A DNA stretch of 64,000 nt. Origin: Glandiceps talaboti. Lineage: Eukaryota; Hemichordata; Enteropneusta; Spengelidae. The stretch lies in contig NC_135549.1 in assembly GCF_964340395.1 (NCBI RefSeq), forward strand, positions 30,414,832 through 30,478,831. The letters are read 5' to 3'. This document shows, in pieces, positions 46,819-59,500 of the stretch. Every line of letters begins with the position of its first letter. Position 1 is the first letter of the stretch. A program made the position numbers and the translations under genes. Under the pieces are notes generated by a model, which had not been told where the DNA came from, made no database searches, and saw nothing but the letters and a program-made list of their open reading frames with translations.

Positions 46819-48035
46819 TTCTTTCATTGACTTTTTTTAGAAGAATTATTAATATTAGTACTTCGTAGTTCGGTAATCGAATCACAATTGCAATCTAGTG
46901 TATAACTGTTCATGAGTGTATAGAATAAGGCCGATAAAATGGTATATTTTTTATCCAAAACATTCCTGGACGTACCGCATTAAGATAATTAACAATTTCT
47001 ACTCATTGCAATGAATATATGCTATACATTTACTTTGAAAGATGAACCTGCTGCAGCCTATAATGCAATGTACCAACGATCATTTCATAAAAAGGAATTG
47101 CCTTAGGAATAGCATTGCTTTGTTTTGTGTTATTTTCTCCTTTCCTTTCGTAGATACATTAAATAGTAGATTGAGTGACAGGTTTGTTGAGAATAAAAAT
47201 GAATCGCGTCGTCGCACCACTTTAAACAAAATACCCTGACCAGAAGCAAGTATTTGTTTTGTAATCTGTAATTGCTGTACATCTGATGAGAAGAAACCAA
47301 TAACACAGAGACTGTATGGAAAACAACAGAAAAACATAACTACCTGAACTAGACACTCACATATGAGAAAAAAAATATTTTCAAACATTTACCTACCCCA
47401 CCTATTTTAAAATTGAAGTAATCGAAACCACACAATTTTTGTTACGGCTTATCAGCGAAACACTATCGATGACAGATGAATATCCGGTATAGTGACTATA
47501 ATAATTATTACAACACGATTCATTAGTCCAGTATCGAATACACTGGCCTAAAGGGAAGTCACATAATACCGTTATATAAACATCCTACTGATAGCCGTGA
47601 GTCAGTGTACTGCACTTACAATGGTGAGTCAAACCATTAAAACGACAGAATGTTGTCTTCCAAACTTTGATGGCATGATTCTGAAATTAAAATGAACACT
47701 ACCTTAGATTACGCGATCAAAGAGTTTAAGATAACGGGAGTCCTGGCATGCTTACAAAGCTGAGTCCGATGACAAGGTCATTTGGGTTGGGGATACCCTC
47801 ATTTGTACTTTCTATATACATGTACATGCAATTCAATCCCAGTAGATACTAGTCTAATCCCCCTCTCTACAACATTATGCATTTACTAGGCTAAGCACAA
47901 ATACCACATTCTGTACTTGTATTAAGTAATGTTATTCATATAAAGAAAGAATTTGAAGTCTCTATGGTGGCATATCTAAGGAAGATAAATTAATAGTGTA
48001 GAAAGATTTACCCTGTATCATCATCATCATCATCA

Positions 48036-48068
<33 letters not shown>

Positions 48069-48301
48069 TATCATCGTCACCACCACCATCACCATCATGA
48101 TCACCATCATCATCTTCATCTGTGTAAGGAGTTTAACACTTACTTATTGAATTGCAACCCCTACGAATACTTAAATCTTGAGATAAAGTTGCCAGAATAT
48201 ATCTCTAGTTATTGCAATTTGTGCGTGCCCAAATATTTGTTTGTGTAGTGTTAGAGGAATTCATAATGTTAAAATGACACAGGGTAAACATACACTTTTC
48301 A
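46819..48301. other. spacer between tRNA-like copies
   Basis: No gene was seen. It contains the compound trinucleotide array listed separately. Confidence 0.4.
48019..48118. repeat. (ATC)n/(GTC)n compound microsatellite
   Basis: ATC repeats pass into about ten GTC repeats and then mixed CAC/CAT repeats. Confidence 0.95.
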
Positions 48302-48345
48302 GGGGAATTAATTCAAATGATGAAACGCTCGCTTAGCATGATGGA
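48302..48345 (+). pseudogene. tRNA-Ala-derived pseudogene, copy 2 (3'-truncated)
   Basis: GGGGAATTAATTCAAATG, a damaged D-stem (ATGAAACG), then CTCGCTTAGCATG with the AGC anticodon. The sequence loses similarity in the 3' anticodon stem, so the variable loop, T-arm and acceptor 3' half are missing. Confidence 0.65.
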
Positions 48346-50979
48346 TGTTTATTTACAGGAATTTAGCTTATGCAAACTAATTTACAGCACGGGTATCTCA
48401 CAAATATCTGTACATGACAAGAAATGGGACACGTATTTACAATATGGAGGAAAGTACAGTATAACCAAAATGCAATTCATCACGTCTTTTTGAATTCCAA
48501 TAGCAGTCATATATCACTGTTATACAACAAGTTCAATTATATATCTTAATGTAAATTGTTTGGTTCTTCAGTTTTTGCACCTTTCTCATATGGTATACAA
48601 GCAGTATGTCTTTATAGAAAACACCATGTTATTGTGAATAAATATTAAATTCAATTAACAAGCTTACAAAAAAAATCGTTATACACGGTGCATGCTTTCA
48701 GCTGCCAAGTAATGGGTATTGAAATGATTTTCATCATTGACAGTGCTACTTGATTAGAAGAACATTCCTATTATATTGTTTCCCGGAAAATGACAACCTG
48801 CAGAACTGGAGAATCCTGGCATAGATTCACATTCTGTTATATCATTACCGTTTTATAGCTATCTTCGATTCCGGTACATTCTTGGGAGAAATGTTTTTTT
48901 AAAGGGGAACGCCATTCCAAGAAATTAAGAATGTCCATACACTGTGAGTTGAGAACTGTGGAAATGGGTACTTAGAAGTCATATTCATTTTCCAACCATT
49001 AATATATTTTTCCGCTGAATCCCATGAGGCATTGACTCGCAGCAAAACTATCCTATAAAGGCACAAGATCAACCTGATGTTTCTCTGAAATCACAAGTAC
49101 TTGTATGTGATGTAAAATCATGAAATGACTCTCCAGAACTCATACGTTAATAGAAATGTCTCTATTTCTATTTTCTTGAGTGGTGATTCCGTTTAAAGAT
49201 TACAAGATATGGTCTGTACTCGATTCGTATATGAAATTGGAATAGCCGATCCTAAACCCAGGGTTGATAAGAGAACCCCCTTGTCAATAGTTACACTCAG
49301 AGAATATACTAACAAGATCAAGGTTCAGTCCGTCCGACTTTGTATTTTGAGGACACAGGAATACAACATATCTAATTTAATTAACATTTGATTCATCATA
49401 GCCAAATCCTCATCAGCATTACTCGTCTCGATAGGAAAGACTTTTGAAAATGGAATTTCATAAAAGAACGAACATTTGATTAATTCTGTATTAACTGATG
49501 GTATTGGGAATAACTTTGGATAAGATGTTATGAGTAATTAGATATTAAATATGTAATGACAATAATAACATTTTAATTATATCCTTGCGATGAAGCAATA
49601 ACAGTAGTTTATATGTCAAGTCCCTGGAGGTCACAGTATTTGAAACTCAATTAATTAAGTCTAGGTAATTGATTCTTACCATACCAGCTTCCTTCTCCTG
49701 CAACATCTAAATTAAAACCATTCGTGCACAACCTTTTTTTCTTGTTGGATATAAAATTATGACGAAGAGACACCTTGAATAATTACACCTTGAGTAATTA
49801 GATATTAAATATGTAATGACAATAATAACATTTTAATTATATCCTTGAGATGAAGCAATAACAATAGTTTAAAAAAGGGGGGGGGGGTTCTACAATGGTC
49901 CGTCCTCCGTCTGTCTGTCTGTGCGTGCGTGAGTGAACAACTTGCCAATTTATAGCCAATTTTTGGTTATCTTCATAGCTGTTTGATGAATCAAACATTT
50001 CAAGTCATAATATTTTAATCACGTGTATAATCTTAGCAAAACCAACGCAGTTACGATTACTTTATTTTCCGAGTAATCTTGCGACTGCCTTCCAAGAAAA
50101 GTTAAATTACAGCGTTACATCTGGCCTCTTTATTTATCATACGTAATTTGTTATGATTTGAATAGCCTGTGAATAGGTACATTCTGGAGTTTGAGTGTCA
50201 GATGAAATCCAAATATTACTGACGGATAATTTTATCTGTAATTATAGAAAACCGTCACTTTCCAAGGACTGTAACATGATGGACAGTTCAGACAACAAGT
50301 CGCTGGCAGCAGTACAAGTAGAACAAAAATATTTTACTATGCAATATTAGAAATAATTAGCACTGTATTCATGAAAGTATCATCAATTTGTATACTTCAA
50401 ATTGTAGCTGTCATCGTAATTAACTCATAGCGTATTATCATCAAGAAGGTAGAGGACTGTTAGAGAAATGCATACATTACTTCATGATAAATGGTTCTTT
50501 GCCTGTGTTTGATATTAACATTATATCATGCCATTACTTAGAAGTGAATTAGATTCGCATTTAGTTGTATTTATAATTGCATTTCATCAAAAGACAAAAC
50601 AAATCGAATCGTATTCAGTCCAATCAAAATCTTTGTCTTTCAGTGATTTCTTTTTTAAATGTTAGTAAACTTTTAAATTATATGTATTACACGTTTGCCG
50701 ACCATATTGCATGAGTTCGGTATCGTTATGGCCATCATTTACGTCATTCATTTGTTTTAGTTGTCATTTCCTTGTTCACACCATTTCCATGTTCTTCAGA
50801 CATTTCATATTGCCCTTCTGTTCCTTAAATTGATTTTATAATCTAATTCAAATTCATTTTTGTTATGATTCATCCAGAATACTTTCTAATGCTCTTGATA
50901 TAATTTGTTTCTGGTTACAATGGCCATGCTTTATCGAAACTGCAGTAATGTTGAAGGTCAATATCACTGAAAACTTATA
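48346..50979. other. spacer with one recent duplication
   Basis: No protein gene or tRNA-like copy was recognised in this longer gap. It holds the direct repeat at 49531-49871 and, at about 49876-49930, a G-run followed by CCGTCCTCCGTCTGTCTGTC, the start style of the interspersed repeat families. Confidence 0.4.
49531..49871. repeat. near-identical 81-bp direct repeats, 260 bp apart
   Basis: 49531-49611 and 49791-49871 begin TGAGTAATTAGATATTAAAT and end CAATAGTTT/CAGTAGTTT. They differ at two positions over 81 bp. The intervening 179 bp is unique. This could be a recent local duplication or a very long target duplication around an insertion; nothing between them looks like an element. Confidence 0.85.
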
Positions 50980-51052
50980 GGAAAATGAGTCCATATGGTA
51001 AAGCGCTCGCTTGGCATGCGAGGGGTACAAGGACCAATACCCCGATTTTCCA
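50980..51052 (+). pseudogene. tRNA-Ala-derived pseudogene, copy 3 (full length, GGC loop)
   Basis: 73 bp, full tRNA length. The anticodon arm CTCGC-TTGGCAT-GCGAG is a perfect stem with GGC instead of AGC. The acceptor 5' side (GGAAAATG) and the T-arm (AAGGACCAATACCCC) have mismatches, and the B box is degraded, so it is probably not expressed. Confidence 0.65.
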
Positions 51053-52269
51053 ACGGAGATTATTGAACTAAATTTTGCATTTTGTATGAAAATTGCATTC
51101 AGTTGCATTGCATTTTTAAAGAAGAAAAAATACAAAACACATTGCATTTTCATTGTGAATGGCCTAAATCGTAATCTAGATTGCAACAGATGTGGCATCC
51201 ATGCGTAAATCTACAAAACCAATAAATCATTGAGCATTTAGCTACATCATGTTTTTAACCAAAGGGAATTGTAACAGTTATGCTCCTCTCCGTCTCTTTC
51301 CCAGTGTTTGAACTGTGCTCTTAATTTCATTTAACGGGACAATTTTCTGTATACAGGACACTTTTTTAAACAATGAAACCGTCCGCAAACTCGTTAGTCA
51401 TGCATGTTAACCATTTCAATGACACCGTCTGCTATCTGTTAACTGTTACAATGCCACCAAACCTTGAACACGTGCTGTCATGCCTAATAGATTGATCTCT
51501 TCCCTCTCAATATTCACTTTCTTTATTGACTGAGTAAAGACATAGATCTTCTCTAAATGACAATATTTCCCACTTTCATTTTTTTCTAAGCTTTTAAGTA
51601 CTAAAGTCGTATCTTTACATTTGCTTGCTATCAATCTTTCATAGATTTTATCCGTAGAGTCTCAACATTTTCACAACCAAATATAATCTAAGCAAAGGTC
51701 CCCCAGTTAAGCTTACACACCATCACCTTAAGACTCTCTGTCTAGCAAATTCAAGCACAGTCGTTGGCCTTTTAAATTTTTTTGCTATGATCTTATTAGA
51801 TTGAATACCGAAGACCGTCATTGGGATGGGTGTGATGACAGACAATCAACATTTTTCCATATTATAAGATTTGCATTCGTCGTACGACTAGGACGGTAAT
51901 GTTTTTTTTTTTTGTTGTTGTTGTTTTTAATTCGGGTATTGTTATACCGTAACGGTGAAATATCGCCAGGGAAGGCATAAAATCTACGAGCTTTGAAAAA
52001 GTCGTTGAACAAAAATACATTTTTTAAAAAGAGGCCACGAAGTATGTTCATGATAGCAGATCAAATTGTACTAAATGAGGATATTCTCCGACAGTCTCTT
52101 TACGAATAACCTTACAAGGATGATCAGAATCAAAATGAGAAAGTGTTAATGAAAATTTGAAAGTAAACCATTCAAATGCACATAGTGTTTCATCAAACAA
52201 CTCGTTGTCATTACTTTTTGAAAAATAAATATATTGCAATACTGGCGTAGCAGTGACGCGGTTACGGTA

Positions 52270-52330
52270 GGGGAATTAGTTCAAATGGTACAATGGTCGC
52301 TTAGCATGCGAGAGGTACCGGAATTGTCCA
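52270..52330 (+). pseudogene. tRNA-Ala-derived pseudogene, copy 4
   Basis: GGGGAATTAGTTCAAATGG, D-stem changed (TACAATGG), loop TTAGCAT, then GCGAGAGGTACCGG and AATTGTCCA. About 12 bases of the T-arm are deleted. Confidence 0.72.
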
Positions 52331-53411
52331 ACGAAGGCGTTCACAATGCAATTTTTGCGTACAGAGTAAGTATAATATAACCCGTCTCGATTGAGGCGAA
52401 TACGTATGTTCGACATGTTGTGCCAGTTCACTCTGATAGGCATATATAGCTTCATGCTTTCTTAAGTAACAGTTATACACACATAGGTACCTGTATGTCG
52501 ATATGAATAAAATATTTGTCATTCATTTGTCATATTAGTCTGCTATTCCTTACTATGTACAAAGCTTTTATTTCATTATTTTAGATATTCACGTTTCGAG
52601 CCAAAAATTATTATTTTATCCATTGTTCATCCCTTTCCCTTCATTATATATTCATTGATTTAGACCTTCTGTCTTTCCGTCCTTTCTCTTTAATGTTAAT
52701 GAGTTAGATCGTTGTCCAGTCTGTGTAAATGATATATATATTTGTGGGATCACTGTCTATAGTGTATCACTCTTTCAGGCAGTGCCCTGATATGAAGGTT
52801 TAGTGTGATAATTCAGAAATGCTTGCATTGAATAAAAGACAGCCACTACTACTTTCTAGTGTGTCCAAATGTAAGATGTGATCATTACAGTTGTAACTCA
52901 AATTCTCCAGAATGATTCACATTTCTGAATTTGCATGCACACTATATGCATTGCATTGTCTTGCTAAATACGTAAGATTACCAACTCTGTGGTCGTGGAA
53001 ACATCCATTCAATAAGAAATATTTTACACAATAAATATGTTCACACTCCCCAGTATTTACACTTTACAAAAGTACAAAACGTGCTTAAGAATCTCAAAGC
53101 TTTCTAGCGACCGAATGTCGTCTTAGCAAACACTCTAACTATTGTACATTCCTTTTTTTCACAGAACACTTGTGAGTTGTTTTTAGAAGAAAAAAAATCA
53201 ATAGCCATAATTGAAACCTTCGGTTATCAGTTTATCCTTGAACGATAGTTTAAACCCGACGGAATCAAAGAATTGTCCTTATTATTTATCTTTACTCCAT
53301 CAGAAGTATAATCATGCTATTATCGAACACTACACGCCATTATTTATAAATCGCAAATACATGTACTCTATACTAGAGCAGAGAAATTACAATAGTTGCA
53401 ACACGCTTACA

Positions 53412-53460
53412 GGGGAATTAGCTCAAATCGTAGAGCGCTCGCTTAGCATGCGATAGTTAC
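53412..53460 (+). pseudogene. tRNA-Ala-derived pseudogene, copy 5 (3'-truncated)
   Basis: The 5' half is almost perfect: GGGGAATTAGCTCAAATCG, TAGAGCGCTCGC, TTAGCATGCGA. Similarity stops after the anticodon stem. Confidence 0.72.
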
Positions 53461-54109
53461 TATTATAACCTTAGCAAGGTCGTTGCAGCTAAGCTTAATT
53501 ACCATCGTCATCCAGACTCTCAATCACGAAAATTAAAATGATGATGGCAGTCACGCTTTACGATAATCTTCAGAAATTAAAGTATCGTAAACAGTGAAAT
53601 ATCAACAGTGCAGACATATATGAGAAAGTGCATTGCTGTAAAATTGTCGTTTAACCAAAATATATTTTTTAACAGATCTTTCAATAAGTATTGCAGTGTA
53701 TTTATGAAAATAAGTCAACATTTGCTTGAGAGTATACACTGACAGTTTCAGCTCTTGCATCATTTATTCAGTAACACTCGCCCGAAAAAAAATAACTTAT
53801 TTATTCACATGAAACAGAACAAATAGGCTTTCAAGGGAATCAAATTATACAACACTGTTAATAATGACGATAAGTATAAAGTTACAGGTACGCCAATATG
53901 AGCCTAATAGCCCCTATTGTTTTAAAATTTATTATTTAGTCGATTTTTGTTACCATCATATTATGATTAGTTTTATCATTGTCGCACACTCATTCCGTAT
54001 TCTCTTCTGTCTTCCTGTTTACATTACATATTTTATTAGCTTCTGTCAGGCCTAATAAATTATGCAACAGTGAGTCTAATTGCAAGTGCTTTTTTCTTAT
54101 TTCTCTTCA

Positions 54110-54760
54110 GTACAACTGAACCGTTAAGGTTCAGTAGTGCTATAGGCACAGTGTGGTGTCTGCTTGTCTGTCTGTCTGGACGATTTAAACTCAGAAACAG
54201 CCCGACCGATTGCCTTGGTATTCGATGGGGCAGTATTTTTTGTGTGTGGTTGAGAAATTGTTGAAAGTAAAATGATCGCATCACTGATTTGTGTGATTTG
54301 GGTCAAAATATGTCATTTTTTGTCAAAATATTTAAACTCCAAAACTGCTGGGTAGATTGGTCTGAAGTCTAGTGGGAACGCCTATACACTAAGATTTGTT
54401 CAGGACATCATTCCAAAAGTTAATGGGGATGCATTTGTAGACGTTTAGATGATGTAATGATCTTATCAGCTATATGCAAATTAGGCGTAAAAATATGAAT
54501 TTGGTAAAAAAATATCTTTAAAAAGTACTTGGATATTGGGCTGAATTTTGGTGAGATGTTTCTAGAAATGTTATTCCGCAGATGTTGTTTAAAACATTTT
54601 GACATAATTGGCTCTAGCAACCATGTCCACGCCCATAGAAACAACTAAATACCAGTATATTTTGTTAAAATAACATCATCTGGTATGAAAGGTCTTAAAC
54701 ATTCAAAAACGCATGCACATATCCCTAGCAAAAGACCACGCCCATATAGCAATATAGCCA
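54110..54760 (+). repeat. interspersed repeat family C, long copy
   Basis: Starts near a CTGTCTGTCTGGACGATTT block, continues through ACAGCCCGACCGATTGCC and GGGCAGTATTTTTTGTG, and ends with AACATCATCTGGTATGAAAG and the CACGCCCATA block shared with 32785-32895. No long open frame. Confidence 0.7.
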
Positions 54761-54866
54761 ACCAACGTTGTCTATTGCAAAGATAACAATATGCATTTTA
54801 TTAAAGTGATCACTTATTACATGTTAGCGTACTCGTAGATCTGTGACCACATAATGCATACGTATA

Positions 54867-54943
54867 GGGGAATTAGCTCACATGGTAGAGCGCTCGATCG
54901 CTTAGCATGCGAGAGGTACCGAGATCGATGCATGGACTCTCCA
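54867..54943 (+). pseudogene. tRNA-Ala-derived pseudogene, copy 6 (best preserved)
   Basis: 77 bp: GGGGAATTAGCTCACATGG, TAGAGCGCTC, a 4-bp insertion GATC that repeats part of the anticodon stem, TTAGCATGCGAG, AGGTACC, GAGATCGATGC and GACTCTCCA. A-box and most of the B-box are kept. The insertion breaks the anticodon arm, so a functional tRNA-Ala is unlikely. Confidence 0.75.
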
Positions 54944-55822
54944 GGTGTATTTTATTGGCATACAAAACATAAGTGTACACTCATTGGCATAGCTGAAACT
55001 GTGGTTACCTGACCTAGCCTAACATGGCATTTCAGGGTTTTTTATATTTATAGACGCCGACGTTTCTCTTCAAAACACAGCCAATCATATCACCGATCTT
55101 CTATTTTGGAAATAAAATTAGCGACCCACTCTACACCATTAATACTAGCTAGCTATAGTGTAGAATATAGATAGCATATTCCACACTTGATAATCAAGGG
55201 ATCAGTATTTTACAATCAATTCTTTACCATTCGACACCTTGCTCTAGGACTATAATACTTTAATAGCCTTCTGTAGATGTATTCATTAATCTGTATCTAA
55301 CACATTAACAAAACGGATGTACGTATTTTCGATTCCTTTTCCTAAACGAGTGTTGACAGCAATAGGTGTCGCCCAGAGTAAATACAGCTAATGTGCGATA
55401 AAGAACTAGTCCTTCTAATAATGTTTCAGATTTATCAATGCCTTTTTTTCTGAGGAGTAGTTCCGGCAGTGTAATCGGTTTAAGTCATCAATCAGCATTG
55501 AAGACAATAATACATTAATTGGATATTAATAACATTTGCATTTTTATCATGGATATGGCGTGAATACCAATTAAAACTTAATCCTAAAATTACTTTCACA
55601 TCCGAATTAAGGTACACAGACATTACGTTAGTCGACGTGATATTTAACATCGCTTTGTGTAAACATAAATATCACTTCAAGTTGTCATTTTATTTCATCG
55701 TCTGTTGTCTCGCGCATTATGTATAAATTCACATCCACCATGACTACTGTTTTATTTAGCATACTTTGTTAATATAAGTATAGTATGATTCCATCGTCCC
55801 AAACCTGTCTTTTTCCCTTTTT

Positions 55823-56560
55823 TTCTTCCGTAAGGAAGAGATGTATTTAGTGGGTGGAAGTCTGTCTGTCTGTCTGTATCATTGTTTTCTCCATAACGGC
55901 TTGCTCAATTCAAACGAAATTTTGAAGACGTATTTTGTAGGGTAGTGGCAAGACTTGATTAGGTTTTGATAAAAATCCCGTGAATATTAATGAGCAATTT
56001 ACATAATTAATGGTTTTCGGTAATTAAGCTATATCTCAAGAATGCATGCTTCAAATTCATTATAACTTGGTACACACATTTGCGATACCAAAGCGTATCT
56101 GTCCTGAAAATATAACTAATGTAGCTTGTAGTTTTAATACTTTATTGGCATATTTTCGGTAGGCCACAAAAGAAAAAAAATAGTTTCTGGTCAAGAAATG
56201 TTGTCTAAAGTGGTGCGATTTTATAACCATTTTCTGAAAAACAACTGGCTCAATTCAAACGAAATTTATTGCATGTGTTCTGTAGGGTAGTGACAAGAAC
56301 TGATTAGGTTTCGGTGAACATCCCATGAATATTAATGGGCAATTTACATAATGGTTTTCGGTAATTAGGCTATCTCAAGAATGCGCGCTTCAAATTTGAT
56401 ATAACTTAATACATACATTTGGGATACCAAGGCACACTTGTCTTGAAAATATTATTGATGTAGCTTTAAGTTTTAATAAGTTATTGGCATATTTTTGTAG
56501 GCCACTAAAAAGGAAAAAATAGTTTCTCGTCAGGAAATGTTATCTAAAGTGGTGCGACGA
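55823..56560 (+). repeat. interspersed repeat family B, two tandem copies
   Basis: After a TCTTCCGTAAGGAAGAG hairpin and a (CTGT)n start, two direct copies of about 335 bp follow (about 55882-56218 and 56219-56558). They share CTCAATTCAAACGAAATT, TGTAGGGTAGTG, CATGAATATTAATG, GGTTTTCGGTAATTA, TATCTCAAGAATGC and AGTGGTGCGA. The copy at 16545-16895 (minus) is a third member. Confidence 0.85.
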
Positions 56561-59500
56561 TGCTCTTGTTATTTTTTTACATTCTCAACAAATGTTAATC
56601 AATCTACTTATCATTTCAGTTACTAGTACTGTTCTTTTTATTTAGTACTTTACAGCAATTAAAGTGTGTATGTTCGGCATATGTCAAGCTAGTTCATGAT
56701 TAGTTTTTTCAGTTGTCTTCACTGGTGGCAATTAATGTAGGGAGAGTTACTTTTGTGTTTTCCCTTTCATCTGCAGACTGAATTGGCTTATGGAAGAAAA
56801 AATCAACGTGGGAAGGGGGGTACTTAAGTGATGGGCGCTGACCAGAAAGAATTTCTGTTTAACCTTTAAAACTCTTTCTACGGTGAGTGCTATGCTACAA
56901 CGTTCTATAAAGCTTCACATTGCATGTTGTGGTTGGCCAGGAGATCACTAACAGCAATGAGCAAATAGCAATCAATGAGAAAAAATAACTTATTGCATAT
57001 GTTCTGTTGTATTCAAACAATTGTCTGTAGGAATGACAAATCTCAAAAATTTGCCCTTATGGAAGGCATTCAGTTTAAATCTGGTTATTCAAGGTTCTAT
57101 CTTTCAGCAATTCCGGAGCTCTATCTTTCTATGTACATATTACATTATCTCTTTTTTATTGTGCTTTGTCTTGAACTAGTTCAAATATTATTTTGTTATA
57201 CAGAATTGTAATTTACCCTCGGATGCAGCTGCATTTTTAATTTATTTGTCATTAGGACCATAAACCGTTTCCGGATTTGAAAAGTAAGAGTAAAACTAGT
57301 AAGAAAGACGTGTAGTTATTGCCTACTGTATTGCTATACGCTATATGTCACAAAGTCAAATCTATCTTGAACACCTTTACTCAATTGTGTTAGTTCCACC
57401 GCCTAGTCAGAAGTGATTTTGGTGTTGGGGATAGAAGGGGTCAAGTTGCGAATTGATCTGATCATCTCAACATAAATTTCAATATTACTCTAATGATATC
57501 CAATGCTAAAATCACTGTAATTGTGTCGACATCATCCATTCGAACGATATTTAATTTGAAAAAACACACAATATTTTATACATTATCAGCTGAGCCTATG
57601 TCACATGAAAAAGATGTATACAATATTAGAAATCACTAATGATATAAAACTTTGTAATCTATCAAAAACATTATACTCCGAGTAAACGCGCTTAAGCATG
57701 CGTGGTAAACATCGGTATACAGTGTACGCAATACAAAGTTTATATATCTTTGCAGCTATATTCAGTGCACAGTCAGAAATCATAATACTTTAGTCATTTA
57801 TCACGTAATAATTTGATATTATTCCCAAATATTTGTCTTCGTTCACTCAAGGAAAAAAAGACTGGCCTAAGCGGCCTTCTCACCATCATGCCAGTTGATA
57901 AATGAGTAGGACAAGAATTTGAAGTCACAAGTATTTTGGGAATGAGATGATTAGTGTATGGAAAACGTGAATAGATAAGATCGATAAGGAATGTTTCAAC
58001 TCATATTGCGAGCACCGCAGCAGAAGCAGTGACGTAGACACTGATTGTCATTACTTTGAAAGATCATGGTATATAATATCCATGTTATCTGTTCAAAGGC
58101 AATCACTTGGCTTAATTATAGTGTGTGATATAATTATTTGTATGCATATATCTTTGGTTTAGCATAACAATTCTAATGAATAGAGAATGTTTATGACGAT
58201 GAACCTTCACGGTTATCATTCATTAATTAGACAATGAAGGTCAGTCAAGTGGTACAGATCAGTAAACACCACAGACCAAATCATCTGTATAGGAGATGCC
58301 TTTATTAATTCATTTAAATTTTCCGTACAATTTTCTTTAAAACAAACTACTCAGTACCAAATGATCAACTTTTAGTACCAAATTTACCAATTTTGTAGAA
58401 ATGATTTAAAAGGCTACATGTCGGATAGTGTACCCGTGTGAAACTTATTTTATAGGCTGGTGTAAAGTTTATTTTGTTTTGATTTAATTTGTAAAGGACG
58501 TCATGCTCACTGTTCTTGAATTATGTACAAGGTAAACGTACAAAACGCGTAAAAGTTACATAAGATTAATATTAACTGAAAGCATGACTAATATGATACA
58601 AAATGCATACTGCATGGTTTCGCCTATTTAGCTTACGATTTGTTTTGTTTGATAGTCGACCTCTGCTACATAAGTTAACCTCCAATTTTAGACAAACATG
58701 TATTATATAAAAAGAACATCGATCAATTAAATGTTGATGTAGGATTCACATTTATAAGGATGCTGTGTGTTATTAACTATCAAATATGTTAGTAGACCTG
58801 AGGCTATTAATTTCTAGATTATCTCAAATATTAATATTTCATAAGAAGGTTGTCTTAGCATGGGGAAAGAACCTTTTTGGAGACACCCCACATCGTATAG
58901 TATTATTATCCCAGTCAAGTGAAAATAATTCATTTTTTATTAACAACTGGTAATCTACCAACTTTGGGCCTTCGAAATATGACTTTCTTGCAACCGTGAT
59001 ACACAAGGCAATGTACTAGACCCTATTCGAAAGTCGTTAATGAGTATAACCTACATGTTTAATGTTACATTATTCTCGAATTTTAGCAAACAAATGTATT
59101 TTAAAGAGAAAAGGTTGTGTTCAATCTATAAGCGTGGGTGAGACAACATACTAAACAGCATGTCGTATGGAGAGATAACGTTATAGTGCTCTGGGCGTTG
59201 ATATACCTTTCACAACACTGTACTTATTGCACGTTGTGATAAGCTTCTTGTTGTTATTTGCCCTGGGTCTAGAGTCCATCAAACCTCCAGTCTATCAGGT
59301 GTGAAAAGTGTAGATTGTCTGAGTATTCTTAAAACAAGACGAAATCAAGAACAGAATGATATGAGTAACTATCACTCCTAAGAATCATTTCTGCACCAAA
59401 GTCGGTGGTTTATGTTGGTTTTATTGTGGAAATTCTGTAATATAAGAAAAGACAGTAGTAATAGCCACTTTATGCATCTCAGATTTTTTGAAATATTAAT

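Noticed and set aside
54867-54943. Functional tRNA-Ala gene
   Set aside because: A 4-bp insertion disrupts the anticodon stem and the acceptor pairing is imperfect.
57676-57716. Seventh tRNA-Ala-like copy
   Set aside because: Only the anticodon-arm region is recognisable and with several changes; could be chance.
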